Positions 46,529 through 56,298 of a DNA stretch of 64,000 nt are shown in pieces. The position numbers were made by a program, and so were the translations under genes. Below the pieces are notes generated by a model. The model made no database searches. It was not told the origin of the DNA and saw only the letters and a program-made list of their open reading frames with translations. This DNA comes from Xenorhabdus anantnagensis (lineage in GTDB: Bacteria; Pseudomonadota; Gammaproteobacteria; Enterobacterales; Enterobacteriaceae). Numbering within the stretch: position 1 is the first letter of the stretch; each line of letters starts with the position of its first letter. The stretch is from NCBI RefSeq assembly GCF_028598555.1, contig NZ_JAQRFN010000011.1:1-64000 (forward strand), given 5' to 3'.

Positions 46529-48623
46529 TCTGGCCTCATTACTACGTTTATCGGGAAATCGTTTACCGGGAAATATAAAAGGCTCTCAGTGGCAAATGCT
46601 TGCGGGGCCTGTTTTGATCCTTATGATCTTGTCGATGATGGTGCTACCGCTGCCACCATTTTTGCTCGATCTACTTTTCACTTTTAACATCGCACTTTCC
46701 ATCATGGTTTTGCTGGTAGCGATGTTTACCCGTCGAACACTGGATTTTGCTGCATTCCCAACTATCTTGCTGTTCTCAACCTTACTGCGTTTGTCACTGA
46801 ACGTTGCTTCCACGCGAATAATCCTGATGGAAGGGCATACAGGTTCAGCGGCTGCGGGACAGGTAGTAGAAGCCTTTGGTCACTTTCTAGTTGGCGGTAA
46901 TTTTGCTATTGGTATCGTGGTCTTTGTGATCTTGATCCTGATTAACTTTATGGTCATTACCAAAGGTGCAGGTCGTATTGCCGAAGTAGGCGCACGCTTT
47001 GTACTTGATGGAATGCCCGGCAAACAGATGGCAATTGATGCTGATCTGAATGCCGGATTGATCGGTGAAGATGAAGCTAAAAAGCGTCGTACAGAAGTCA
47101 CGCAGGAAGCGGATTTTTATGGCTCAATGGACGGTGCGAGTAAGTTCGTGCGTGGTGATGCCATAGCCGGATTGATGATACTTGTAATCAACATCATTGG
47201 TGGATTGATCGTCGGTGTTGCTCAACACGGTTTGACTCTGGGTGATGCAGCAGAAGTTTATACTTTGCTGACTATCGGTGATGGATTGGTTGCTCAGTTG
47301 CCTGCATTAATCATCTCCACGGCGGCAGGTGTGATTGTAACCCGTGTGGCGACTGATGAAGATGTTGGTCAGCAAATGGTGACCCAGCTTTTCAATAACC
47401 CAAAAGTAATGATGTTAAGTGCCGGGGTACTTGGTCTGCTTGGTTTAGTGCCGGGAATGCCTAACTTCGTCTTTTTGTTATTTACGGCTGCTTTGGCGGG
47501 CGTGGGTTATTTCCTGTTGCGCAAAGACAAAGATCCTTTTGTTGCACAACATGAAGAAATGAAAGCGGTGGAGGAACAGCAACAAACTACGGAAGCATCA
47601 TGGTCTGATGTGCAACTGGAAGATCCGTTGGGAATGGAAGTCGGTTATCGCCTGATCCCGATGGTGGATTTCCGTCAAAATGGCGAATTGCTTGGTCGTA
47701 TCAGTGGAATCCGCAAAAAATTTGCGCAAGAAGTGGGATATCTGCCACCTGTCGTGCATATTCGTGACAACCTTGAATTGGCCCCAGCTAGTTATCGCAT
47801 CATGATGAAAGGGGTTGAAATTGGTCGTGGCGAAGCCCATCCGGGACGTTGGTTGGCGATTAATCCGGGCGGTGCCGTGGGTGAATTGCAAGGTGATTTG
47901 ACGACAGATCCGGCTTTTGGTCTGGCTGCTGTCTGGATTGATGATAGCTTAAGAGAACAGGCGCAGGTGCAGGGATATACCGTCGTGGCGGCCAGTACCG
48001 TTGTTGCAACTCACTTAAACCATTTGCTATCACAGCATTCCAGTGAATTGTTTGGAAGACAGGAGGCTCAGCAATTGTTTGAGCGCGTCAGTCAGGAAAT
48101 GCCGAAGCTGACGGAAGACTTCATTCCTGATGTTGTTAGCCTGACAACTTTGCATAAAGTCCTGCAAAATCTGATGGCGGAGCAAGTACCGATTCGCGAT
48201 ATGCGTACCATTATTGAAACACTGGCAGAACATGCTCCGGTACAGAAAGATCCTTATGAATTGACTGCCATGATCCGAATCGCACTTGGCAGAGCGATTG
48301 CCCAGCAATGGTTCCCGGGAGCAGATGAGATCAAAGTCATTGGTTTGGATGCAGGGTTGGAAAGATTGCTGCTTCAAGCGCTGCAAAATGGTGGAGGATT
48401 GGAGCCGGGATTGGCGGAAAGTCTAGAGCGCCAGGCAGCAGAGGCATTGGAGCGTCAGGAAATGCTGGGTGCGCCACCTGTATTATTGGTTAATCACGCA
48501 TTGCGTCCACTTTTGTCTCGTTTCCTGCGTCGTATACTGCCTCGGCTGGTTGTGCTGTCTAGCCTTGAAATCACCGATAATCGTCAGATCAGAATGACGG
48601 CAACGATTGGTGGTGCGAGGTAA
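46521..48623 (+). CDS. flhA: Flagellar type III export protein FlhA
   Basis: 700 residues (E. coli 692). ATG 46521 overlaps the flhB stop and matches the E. coli N terminus; a longer frame from 46500 is not needed. Eight membrane helices cover about 20-320 with VVFVILILINFMVITKGAGRIAEVGARFVLDGMPGKQMAIDADLNAG in between (quoted for place, highly conserved: the FHIPEP block GKQMAIDADL). The C-terminal half is the cytoplasmic ring domain that receives chaperone-substrate complexes. flhE, which follows flhA in E. coli, is not present. Confidence 0.97.
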   Translation: MANLASLLRLSGNRLPGNIKGSQWQMLAGPVLILMILSMMVLPLPPFLLDLLFTFNIALSIMVLLVAMFTRRTLDFAAFPTILLFSTLLRLSLNVASTRIILMEGHTGSAAAGQVVEAFGHFLVGGNFAIGIVVFVILILINFMVITKGAGRIAEVGARFVLDGMPGKQMAIDADLNAGLIGEDEAKKRRTEVTQEADFYGSMDGASKFVRGDAIAGLMILVINIIGGLIVGVAQHGLTLGDAAEVYTLLTIGDGLVAQLPALIISTAAGVIVTRVATDEDVGQQMVTQLFNNPKVMMLSAGVLGLLGLVPGMPNFVFLLFTAALAGVGYFLLRKDKDPFVAQHEEMKAVEEQQQTTEASWSDVQLEDPLGMEVGYRLIPMVDFRQNGELLGRISGIRKKFAQEVGYLPPVVHIRDNLELAPASYRIMMKGVEIGRGEAHPGRWLAINPGGAVGELQGDLTTDPAFGLAAVWIDDSLREQAQVQGYTVVAASTVVATHLNHLLSQHSSELFGRQEAQQLFERVSQEMPKLTEDFIPDVVSLTTLHKVLQNLMAEQVPIRDMRTIIETLAEHAPVQKDPYELTAMIRIALGRAIAQQWFPGADEIKVIGLDAGLERLLLQALQNGGGLEPGLAESLERQAAEALERQEMLGAPPVLLVNHALRPLLSRFLRRILPRLVVLSSLEITDNRQIRMTATIGGAR

Positions 48624-48663
48624 TATTAGCAACTAAGTATTTTGACGAGTAAGAATAATGGAT

Positions 48664-48695
48664 ATAAGGTGATCGCTACGGTGATCACCTTTATT
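48664..48695 (+). terminator. Terminator after flhA
   Basis: AAGGTGATC / GATCACCTT hairpin followed by TATTA, 40 bases after the flhA stop. Also usable by the minus-strand gene that ends at 48715. Confidence 0.7.
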
Positions 48696-48714
48696 ATGGA
48701 ATGATAACGTATAA

Positions 48715-49047
48715 TTAATCTTTAGGCCCTTGCCATTGTAGCTTTTGTTTCATTTTATCTGGAACTAACTTAAAAAGCATTTTAATTCGTTCTTTATGGA
48801 AGTGATAATTAGCACACATCTTATCGTTAGCATTTTCTAAATAATATCTAGCTTGATTATTTAAAAAATGAATATCTTGATTACAAATTTCTGTTTCTTT
48901 CAGGGATGAAACAATATTGTGCAATAATTCTGCTTCATGGTAGCATGATTTATTTGTTCCTTTCCTTATTGGGCCAAGTGTTTGCACATTTCTGATATAA
49001 GGAAGTGCAAAGCTCAACATCTCAATATATCTATCAATACGGTTCAT
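48715..49047 (-). CDS. Uncharacterised 110-residue protein
   Basis: A cytoplasmic, helix-rich basic protein with several Cys and His (NKSCYHEAELL, EICNQDIHFLNNQARYYL, NDKMCANYHFHKERI). No membrane segment or signal peptide. I do not recognise a family. It is convergent to flhA and divergent from the fimbrial operon 1 kb away. Real-gene status rests on its length in an AT-rich stretch and its ATG at a plausible distance from a purine run. Confidence 0.5.
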   Translation of the reverse strand: MNRIDRYIEMLSFALPYIRNVQTLGPIRKGTNKSCYHEAELLHNIVSSLKETEICNQDIHFLNNQARYYLENANDKMCANYHFHKERIKMLFKLVPDKMKQKLQWQGPKD

Positions 49048-50070
49048 GATCCTATTCTAAGTATAAAAATCATCTTTCATTCATAAAAGGTATGTTGTAC
49101 AGCTGCGCAACACTAATGCATATTTTTATTTTGATGAAAATAGGAGAAATATTATATGACTATTTTTAACTAAAAATAAATCTTATATAAATTTTTAATT
49201 ATTCATTGCATGAATATATGATGGGAAGTGTTTTAATCTAACCAAAAGTTCAGCTTATTAGTAAAGTACTAATACCTCATAATAGTTATTATGAAATGTA
49301 GCCTAACTGAAATTATGACTATTTTATGCTAATAATTAATAATGTAATTTTTGGAAGTTTAAAGCCTCTAGAATGGTGTCGTACATAAACTCAAAAGCGC
49401 CTTGAGTGATGTCCAGATGAATTTCCAAACCGGTTAAATGATTATTATATGAACTGAAATTCAATGATCTTGAGTGATTGACAGTATATAACGATCGAAA
49501 TGAGAGTTTTAATAGTTTTTGCCTATTGATTATTGCTAATAAATAGTTAATAACAATTTTAATGGTAATATGAGTTAGTGTATCTTGCTTCCTTTGATAA
49601 TAGAGAATTTATTATTTTAGTTCATAGGATACGTTGATATAAGTCAAACTTATCTAATAATATCTGGCATGGAGGCTATTGCTTATGTTTTTTTCAGATA
49701 CGGATATCCCTCACCCGTAGTTTTCAGATAACATTTTCATAACATGATGAATGGTATTTAAGCAAAAAATGCTTTTGTAATTTTATATATAATTGTATAT
49801 ATAACCGTATGAATTGATGGGAAAATAATAGAAATTATCGAGCTGATATTTGGATGAAATGTATATAGAGATAAATGCATCTCCCAATTCTATTTCGATC
49901 ATTGAAAATGTATTTATTAAGGAATAATAATGTAAAGGATTATATCTATTAAATATAAATAGAATGCATTAAATTTGTTGATATTAATTTATTGATGCTT
50001 TATGGATTTTCAATCGAAAGATATTTTTATTTCGATGGATTTTACACACGTAATATAAATGGAATAAAGA
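49048..50070. other. 1-kb AT-rich region upstream of the fimbrial operon
   Basis: No ORF I can support. On minus, 49345-49445 reads GLEIHLDITQGAFEFMYDTI without a stop and might be the remains of a gene. Long leaders are common in fimbrial operons because of regulated or phase-variable promoters, but I found no clear inverted repeat pair of the fim-switch type. Confidence 0.4.
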
Positions 50071-50625
50071 ATGAAGTTATTAATGAAATCGGCTGTTATC
50101 ATGGCGATTTGGGGATCTATGATTGTTTCTGCATTTGCTATTAGTAATACTGGCAATATTACCTTTACTGGCAAAGTAACTAAAGGAACATGTTCTTCTA
50201 CGGTAGCGAGTGATTCTGGTAATGTCACTATGCCTGACGTTGGTATAGGGGATTTTACAAATAAGGGAGATACTAAAGGTGATAGAGATTTTAAAATTAC
50301 GCTGAATAAGTGTAGTGTTAATCCATCGGGTAACCCTTCAGTAAAAATAAAATTTACTGGTGCGTCAGATACAGATAATTCAAAGGTGCTGAGGAATGGC
50401 GCATCGAATTCTCCCGCAGTTGGTGTTGGTATTGGTATTTATAATAAATTAGCGGGATCGCAAATCGAAATAGGAGGTTTACCTGTGGAAATTGCTACTC
50501 TAACTTCTAAAGAGACCACTAAAGAATTAAAATTTATTGCTAAATATGTGGCGACAAAAGATAAAGCTGATATTAGACCTGGTCCAGTGCGGGCTAACGC
50601 GAATTTTACAATAGAGTACGATTAA
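50071..50625 (+). CDS. Major fimbrial subunit
   Basis: 184 residues with a signal peptide (cleavage after about residue 23, SAFA). Mature part has the pilin pattern GNITFTGKVTKGTCSS near its start, two cysteines (in GTCSS and NKCSV) for the disulfide, and the C-terminal beta strand ANFTIEYD used in donor-strand exchange, with penultimate aromatic. Exported by Sec and assembled through the chaperone and usher encoded next. ATAAAG precedes the ATG. Confidence 0.9.
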   Translation: MKLLMKSAVIMAIWGSMIVSAFAISNTGNITFTGKVTKGTCSSTVASDSGNVTMPDVGIGDFTNKGDTKGDRDFKITLNKCSVNPSGNPSVKIKFTGASDTDNSKVLRNGASNSPAVGVGIGIYNKLAGSQIEIGGLPVEIATLTSKETTKELKFIAKYVATKDKADIRPGPVRANANFTIEYD

Positions 50626-50730
50626 TTCCAATTCCTTACATTTTCATTTTTTTTATTGCATCTATGATATTTCCACTGTTTTTGGTGGGAATATCCCTTA
50701 TTTTTAATTTATGTAGGGATGGATATCGTT

Positions 50731-51438
50731 ATGTCAAAATATTTTTTGATCGGGTTGTTATTTTCTCTGCCTGTTTTTCTTACCGCACCCGTCCACGCTG
50801 GGATATCACTCAGTAATACTCGGGTGATCTATAAAGCCTCGCAACGTGAAGTAACCATTTCCGCCATCAATGACAGTAAAGAAAATGTTTATCTTATTCA
50901 GTCTTGGGTAGATATGTTTACTCCAACAGCTGAATCTTCTGATCAAAAAGCGCCATTTTTAGTAACCCCCCCTTTGTTCCGTTTAGATGCTGAGCAAGAA
51001 AACCGTCTACGAATTATTTTGACGAATGACACATTACCACGAGATCGTGAATCTATCTTTTGGCTTAATGTTAAGGCCATTCCTGCCCTGAACGAAAATA
51101 AAACAAATCTCTTATTGATATCGCTGAAGAATCGGATAAAACTTTTTTATCGTCCGAAGGGATTGACAGAGCAACTCGCTGCTAATGCCTGTCAACAACT
51201 CACTTTTTCCCAGAAAGCAGGACAATTGGTGGTGCAGAATCCAACGCCTTTTTATATCTCTTTTTATGACATTAAGATCGGGAGCAGTTCAGTACCGGAA
51301 GTTGGCATGGTAGCACCGTTTAGCCATCAGCAATGGGCGTTACCCATAGGTTCTGGCAATACCGTTACTTGGAGAGCCATCAATGATTATGGTGGCATCA
51401 CTGAGCCTCAATACCAAACATTATCATCCATACAATAA
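50731..51438 (+). CDS. Periplasmic fimbrial chaperone (PapD family)
   Basis: About 235 residues. ATG 50731 is preferred since AGGG sits too near the ATG at 50719. Signal peptide ends at VHA. Two Ig-like domains: the first has GISLSNTRVIYKASQREVTI, the alternating FxVTPPLFRLDAEQENRLRI strand and the conserved RESIFWLNVKAIP; the second ends with the usual GGITEPQ. It caps pilin subunits by strand donation and takes them to the usher. Confidence 0.93.
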   Translation: MSKYFLIGLLFSLPVFLTAPVHAGISLSNTRVIYKASQREVTISAINDSKENVYLIQSWVDMFTPTAESSDQKAPFLVTPPLFRLDAEQENRLRIILTNDTLPRDRESIFWLNVKAIPALNENKTNLLLISLKNRIKLFYRPKGLTEQLAANACQQLTFSQKAGQLVVQNPTPFYISFYDIKIGSSSVPEVGMVAPFSHQQWALPIGSGNTVTWRAINDYGGITEPQYQTLSSIQ

Positions 51439-51465
51439 CCTATCAGTTAGAAGATATTTGGTGTC

Positions 51466-53985
51466 ATGAATTTGATTATTCTTACTGTTTGTAAACGGCT
51501 AGCGTTGTTGATGATGATATTGTTGGTGGCATTGCTGGTGATAGCAACAGGATTCCTGCCTACCGTTGGCTATGCCCGTGAATATTTTGACACCAATGCG
51601 CTGGAAATCCATGATCCGTCTGCTCCGCCACCCGATTTAAGTTATTTTGCAGAAAAAGGAGGCAGTGCGCCAGGAACATACAGGGTTGCTATCCATGTCA
51701 ACGATCAGGACAAAGGTACACAAGATATCCAATTTGTGGTGGGAGCCGAAAAAAAGCTTCAACCCGTCTTATCGGTTCAGCAATTGGTTGATTGGGGAGT
51801 CAATATATCTGTTTTTGCTGGTTTGAATTCAGAATATCAACTTACTGATTTATCTGATTTTATTCCTTATGCCAGTGCATCATTACAACTGAGCCACCAA
51901 ACTTTGCTGATCACTATTCCTCAGGCAGAAATGACAACAGCAGCCCGTGGTGCAATTGATTCATCGCTTTGGCAGCAAGGGGAATCAGCGTTATGGGCTA
52001 GTTATGACCTCAGTGGTGTTGACACTTGGGGTAAAGGCTCTGGTACAAATAATCTTTATATGAATTTACGTAGTGGATTGAATTGGGGAAGCTGGCGCTT
52101 GCGGAATTATTCCACCTACTATCGAAACTTTGGCAGAAATAGTAGCGATAAAGCACATTGGGAAAATCTGAGTACATCTTTGCAACGTGATATTCATTCT
52201 CTAAAAAGCCAGCTCGTGATTGGTGAGACTAGTACACGGGGAGAGCTGTTTAGTGGATTTGCTTTTCGAGGCGTCACTCTGACCTCGGATGATAACATGC
52301 TACCAGATAGTCAACGGGGCTTTGCTCCGGTAGTGAGGGGAATAGCAGAAAGTAATGCTCAGATCACTATTCGTCAAAACGGGTACATTATTTATCAGAC
52401 CAATGTTCCACCCGGTGCTTTTGTGATTGATGATCTTTACCCTATATCTTCTGGGGGAAATCTGGATGTGGTCATTCGGGAAGCTGATGGCCGTGAACGC
52501 CACTTTGTTCAACCATTTTCATCAATTCCCATTATGTTGAGGGAAGGGCAATTTAAATACAGTTTTACAGTGGGTGAATACCGCAATTCGCATGTATATG
52601 CTGATCAACCAATCTTTATGCAGAGTGAAGTTTATTATGGCCTGCCATATGCAACAACTATGTATGGCGGTGTGCTACTGTCTCCAAATTATCAGGCATA
52701 TGCAGTTGGCGTAGGATACAGTTTTGGTCACTGGGGATCTTTGGCATTTGATATCACACAATCACAGGCTGATATTATCAATAAAGGTCAACAACAAGGT
52801 TGGGTCTATCGGGCACAGTATGTTAAAGACTTCGAACAGGCTGGCACTAATCTGTCTTTGACCAGTTATTATTACCCTTCACCATATTTTTATGATTTTC
52901 AGAACGTTAATAACAGAGCGACGTATCATGAGCGGTCATACCTCAATAAACATAAATTTCAGTTCACACTGAGCCAAAGTTTATCGGATTATGGCAGTCT
53001 CTATTTTTCTGGTTACTTGCAGAATGATTGGGGAAGCAGAGGCACTACCCGTAGTTTGAATGTCGGGTACAGCGTAAATTATTCCAATATCCATTACTCG
53101 CTGAATTACACCCAAAATATGAGTTCAGGCAACTCAATGGCCGATAATCAACTGGCATTCAATGTACAAATTCCACTCGAACGCTGGCAGACAAATAGCT
53201 GGGCGACTTATAGTATCAACCATAATCGTCGGGGCGATATCAACCAATCGGTTGGTTTGAGTGGTATGGCCTTAGATAAATTGAATTACTCTCTGCAACA
53301 GAGTCACAGTAATAACGGTCAGCGCACTAGCGGTAATATAAACCTTAACTATAAATCTTGTTATGGTGTGTTGTCTGGCGGATATCACTACAGTGATGAC
53401 TCACAGCAGGTTAATTATGCTCTCAGAGGGGGTATCGTTGCCCATCGTCATGGCTTGACTTTGTCGCAACCGCTGGGTGAAACCATTGTTTTGGTCAAAG
53501 CATCTGGTGCTGCTGGCGTTAAAGTCACTGGTTATAGCGGTGTTGAAACTGATGGACAAGGCCATGCAGTATTACCTTATGCCAGCCCTTATCACCATAA
53601 TCGTGTCGCCTTATCACCGGATTCTTTTGGGGAGGGAGTAGAAATTGAGTCTAATATCCAGACTGTTGTTCCAACCCAAGGAGCCATGGTCGTGGCTGAT
53701 TTCCAAACACGGATCGGCCGCCGAGTGTTGTTTAATTTGACTTATCAGGGCAAACCTATTCCTTTTGGCGCAATAGCTACCTTGAATGAAGAAAATACAT
53801 CTCGTTCCTTTACTGCGAATCAGAGCATTGTTGGCAATGGTGGGGAAGTTTATTTCGGCGGTATTCCAGAACAAGGCCAATTATCTGTGCAATGGGGAAG
53901 TCGTCAGTTTGAACAATGTAAAACGCATTTTACGTTGCCAAAAAATGAAGCTGCGGTGATTTCGATACATGAAAATTGTCAGTGA
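51466..53985 (+). CDS. Fimbrial outer-membrane usher
   Basis: 839 residues with signal sequence (cleavage near GYA, about residue 36). N-terminal chaperone-binding domain starts REYFDTNALEIHD, then the beta-barrel with plug (GRELFSGFAFRGVTLTSDDNMLPD-like region quoted as FRGVTLTSDDNMLPD), and C-terminal domains with paired Cys (QFEQCKTHFTLP...HENCQ at the end). Size is typical for PapC/FimD ushers (800-880). It secretes and assembles the fimbria. Confidence 0.95.
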   Translation: MNLIILTVCKRLALLMMILLVALLVIATGFLPTVGYAREYFDTNALEIHDPSAPPPDLSYFAEKGGSAPGTYRVAIHVNDQDKGTQDIQFVVGAEKKLQPVLSVQQLVDWGVNISVFAGLNSEYQLTDLSDFIPYASASLQLSHQTLLITIPQAEMTTAARGAIDSSLWQQGESALWASYDLSGVDTWGKGSGTNNLYMNLRSGLNWGSWRLRNYSTYYRNFGRNSSDKAHWENLSTSLQRDIHSLKSQLVIGETSTRGELFSGFAFRGVTLTSDDNMLPDSQRGFAPVVRGIAESNAQITIRQNGYIIYQTNVPPGAFVIDDLYPISSGGNLDVVIREADGRERHFVQPFSSIPIMLREGQFKYSFTVGEYRNSHVYADQPIFMQSEVYYGLPYATTMYGGVLLSPNYQAYAVGVGYSFGHWGSLAFDITQSQADIINKGQQQGWVYRAQYVKDFEQAGTNLSLTSYYYPSPYFYDFQNVNNRATYHERSYLNKHKFQFTLSQSLSDYGSLYFSGYLQNDWGSRGTTRSLNVGYSVNYSNIHYSLNYTQNMSSGNSMADNQLAFNVQIPLERWQTNSWATYSINHNRRGDINQSVGLSGMALDKLNYSLQQSHSNNGQRTSGNINLNYKSCYGVLSGGYHYSDDSQQVNYALRGGIVAHRHGLTLSQPLGETIVLVKASGAAGVKVTGYSGVETDGQGHAVLPYASPYHHNRVALSPDSFGEGVEIESNIQTVVPTQGAMVVADFQTRIGRRVLFNLTYQGKPIPFGAIATLNEENTSRSFTANQSIVGNGGEVYFGGIPEQGQLSVQWGSRQFEQCKTHFTLPKNEAAVISIHENCQ

Positions 53986-54076
53986 TGGCAGGAGACCATC
54001 ATATTTCTGTGTTAACCATTTTTTGTTAACAATGGTGACATAACAATGCTGACAAAATTAATATAAGGAAGGGCTG

Positions 54077-55075
54077 ATGAAAGCATTTATTTATCCATGG
54101 TTATTGCTGGCTTTTATATTTTTTATTTCTGGTAAAGTGTATGCTGATTGTTCTGGAAGCGATGAAACATTGCCTCAATATGAGGGATCTATTCCGCTAC
54201 ATGCCCCTTTTCTTTTGCGAGTCAATGAACTAGTCATAAATACTAGCAAGACAATAACATGTGTAAATCTACCAACAGGAGTTACGGATATCTCTGTTGG
54301 TATAAAATCTTATGGGATAGATTCGGGAAAAACGACTGAAAACCGTAAAATTTTTAAACTAGGCAATAGTGGTCTTGGATATACCGTTAGAGGTACGCAT
54401 AATGGTAGAGGAAATCGAAAATATATAACGGGCAGGGAAGAAATTTCTGGTCCAAATACCCGGAAAATTTATTCTGTAAAGGTACAACGAAATGGTTCTG
54501 CTAATTTGCAGTTGGCACTCAAATTTGATTTTTACAAGATTGGCCCAATAATTCCAGGCAATTATACCTCCCAGTTATTGGGGGCTGTCGTTGTTGCACC
54601 GAATCGTGGAGGGAAGAAGCAAGAATTTAAATTGACCACGAGCATGATAACAGTCCATGCACGATCGTGTTCCATTAATGACAGTAATATTCAAGTTTCA
54701 TTAGATTCGATCACACGAATTCAGTTACCCCGAATTGGTTCCACCGCAGCGGAAAAAGCATTTGATATACCTTTAAATTGCGACGCACGTATTAAAGTTA
54801 ACATGCTTTTGCGGGCTGGTTCTCAAGGAGCTTATGACTTCCAAAAGGGGATTATCAAACTTAATCCTAATGCCAATACGGCTAGTGGTGTTGGTATTCA
54901 AATTTTGGATGGTAAGAAATCAACTCCCATTCCTCTTAGTAAAAAAATTGAGTATATCGAAACAATAACAGAAGGACCTGTCAATATTCCTTTAAAAGCG
55001 CGTTATTATCGGTATGGCAACGTTAAAGAAGGGGTAGTTAAGGCGACAGCGACATTTACCATGAGTTATGAGTAA
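54077..55075 (+). CDS. Two-domain fimbrial tip adhesin candidate
   Basis: 332 residues with signal peptide ending near VYA (residue 23). The N-terminal half (about 24-190) has no pilin pattern and is likely the receptor-binding domain. The second half (about 195-332) is pilin-like with the disulfide pair (RSCSIND...LNCDARI) and the donor strand KATATFTMSYE at its end. Fits a tip adhesin, last in the subunit-chaperone-usher-adhesin order. GGAAGGG precedes the ATG. Receptor unknown. Confidence 0.85.
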   Translation: MKAFIYPWLLLAFIFFISGKVYADCSGSDETLPQYEGSIPLHAPFLLRVNELVINTSKTITCVNLPTGVTDISVGIKSYGIDSGKTTENRKIFKLGNSGLGYTVRGTHNGRGNRKYITGREEISGPNTRKIYSVKVQRNGSANLQLALKFDFYKIGPIIPGNYTSQLLGAVVVAPNRGGKKQEFKLTTSMITVHARSCSINDSNIQVSLDSITRIQLPRIGSTAAEKAFDIPLNCDARIKVNMLLRAGSQGAYDFQKGIIKLNPNANTASGVGIQILDGKKSTPIPLSKKIEYIETITEGPVNIPLKARYYRYGNVKEGVVKATATFTMSYE

Positions 55076-55340
55076 TATCGAACTTAATTTATGATTGGAA
55101 TTGAAATTCATTACATTTTAATTCTTCTAATGAGTTAATCATAATATAGTCTCCTATGTTGTTATAAGAAGAATAAAAATTATTTATCTATAATCATTAT
55201 TTCCAGTAATGAAATATAATTGCTATGAAAATTTATTTTTATCTATGATTTTGTGAATAATTTCACAATGTGATACTAAAAACAGTGTAATGAGAATTAT
55301 TCTCTTTTTTGTAAGGGGAAATAATATAAGTATACAGAAA

Positions 55341-55380
55341 CAGACCCCTTATTATTACTCATGAACCAAGAGGTCTGTAA
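55341..55380. terminator. Hairpin between the fimbrial and flagellar blocks
   Basis: CAGACCCCTT pairs with AAGAGGTCTG (one mismatch) over a 17-base loop. It lies 30 bases beyond the flgN stop and 265 beyond the adhesin stop, so it could end either convergent transcript. Confidence 0.5.
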
Positions 55381-55409
55381 AGATTACTGCTTAAGCAGTA
55401 AACGAATAA

Positions 55410-55850
55410 TCAAACGCTGATTTTGTGGCCTGACAATGCTGAATTGTGGCGGGCTTGGCCATCTGCACCATAAAGAGAAGGGCTGTGGTGACTTTTCAGA
55501 AAAGCAATTGCCTTACTGTTCAACTCAATATGTTGATCCAGCAAAAATCCATTATGCGAATTTAAATCGCGGATGCGTTCAATAGATTGACTAATTTGAC
55601 CCCATAATACTGCCAATCTTTCATAGTCAGCATAGGGTACATTTATTTTCAGCGTTTCATTTAATTGCTGGCGTTTTCGTTCAGCGTGATCAAGTGCCGA
55701 AAGCAAAAATGTTTTTTGTTCCGTCACGCGATGTAAATGATTTGCCTCAATAAAACCTTCGCTCAGTATGCGCTGTTCTTCTGCCATAGTTTGCGAAAGC
55801 GAATTTAAGTGTGCGCTCTGCTGTTCAAGCAAGAGTTGAAGTTCTTTCAT
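55410..55850 (-). CDS. flgN: Flagellar export chaperone FlgN
   Basis: 146 residues, mostly helical (E. coli 138), with KELQLLLEQQSAHLNSLSQT at the start. It escorts the hook-filament junction proteins FlgK and FlgL to the export gate. It starts 26 bases after the flgM stop in the same operon. Confidence 0.92.
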   Translation of the reverse strand: MKELQLLLEQQSAHLNSLSQTMAEEQRILSEGFIEANHLHRVTEQKTFLLSALDHAERKRQQLNETLKINVPYADYERLAVLWGQISQSIERIRDLNSHNGFLLDQHIELNSKAIAFLKSHHSPSLYGADGQARHNSALSGHKISV

Positions 55851-55876
55851 TTACGGCTCTTTATGATTTTGATGGT

Positions 55877-56176
55877 TTATTTATCATATTCCATGTTTTC
55901 AAGGGCCTCCCTGAATAGGGCATCAGCAATTTTACCGCTGTCCATCGTCAGTGTTCCCTTTGCAATGGCTTCTTTCAATTGTTGCACTTTCTGGATATTA
56001 ATATCCTGGCTACTTGGTTGGACGAGCTTTTTCTGCGCTTCGCTCAGCTTGACTTGTGTATCGGCGCTTTTTTCAGCGACCGCCACCGTTCTGCGAGCGC
56101 TCTGAGCACCTTCATTGGCATTGCGCTGTTGTAAAGCAGCCATGGCCAGTAGAGGTTGAGTGCGTTCAATACTCAT
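55877..56176 (-). CDS. flgM: Anti-sigma-28 factor FlgM
   Basis: 99 residues (E. coli 97). The N-terminal half is unstructured in the family and the C-terminal sigma-binding part contains KLVQPSSQDINIQKVQQLKEAIAKG-type residues (quoted in part: DINIQKVQQLKEAIAKG) and ADALFRE. It holds FliA inactive until the hook is finished and FlgM is exported. A perfect FliA promoter precedes it, which gives feedback. Confidence 0.95.
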   Translation of the reverse strand: MSIERTQPLLAMAALQQRNANEGAQSARRTVAVAEKSADTQVKLSEAQKKLVQPSSQDINIQKVQQLKEAIAKGTLTMDSGKIADALFREALENMEYDK

Positions 56177-56266
56177 AATTGTAATCCTTTAATCAGGCAT
56201 TATTTATTTGTCTTAGGTAGCAGGCGATATACCGCTGGCATGCCTGTAAATCATGGTCTGTTGATT

Positions 56267-56293
56267 ATATCGGCTTGCAAAAATAAAACTTTA
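56267..56293 (-). promoter_or_regulatory. Sigma-28 (FliA) promoter of flgMN
   Basis: On minus: TAAAGTTT, 11 bases, GCCGATAT. The -35 element is a perfect match and the -10 differs at the last base. It lies 90 bases before the flgM ATG. Confidence 0.92.
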
Positions 56294-56298
56294 GCCAT

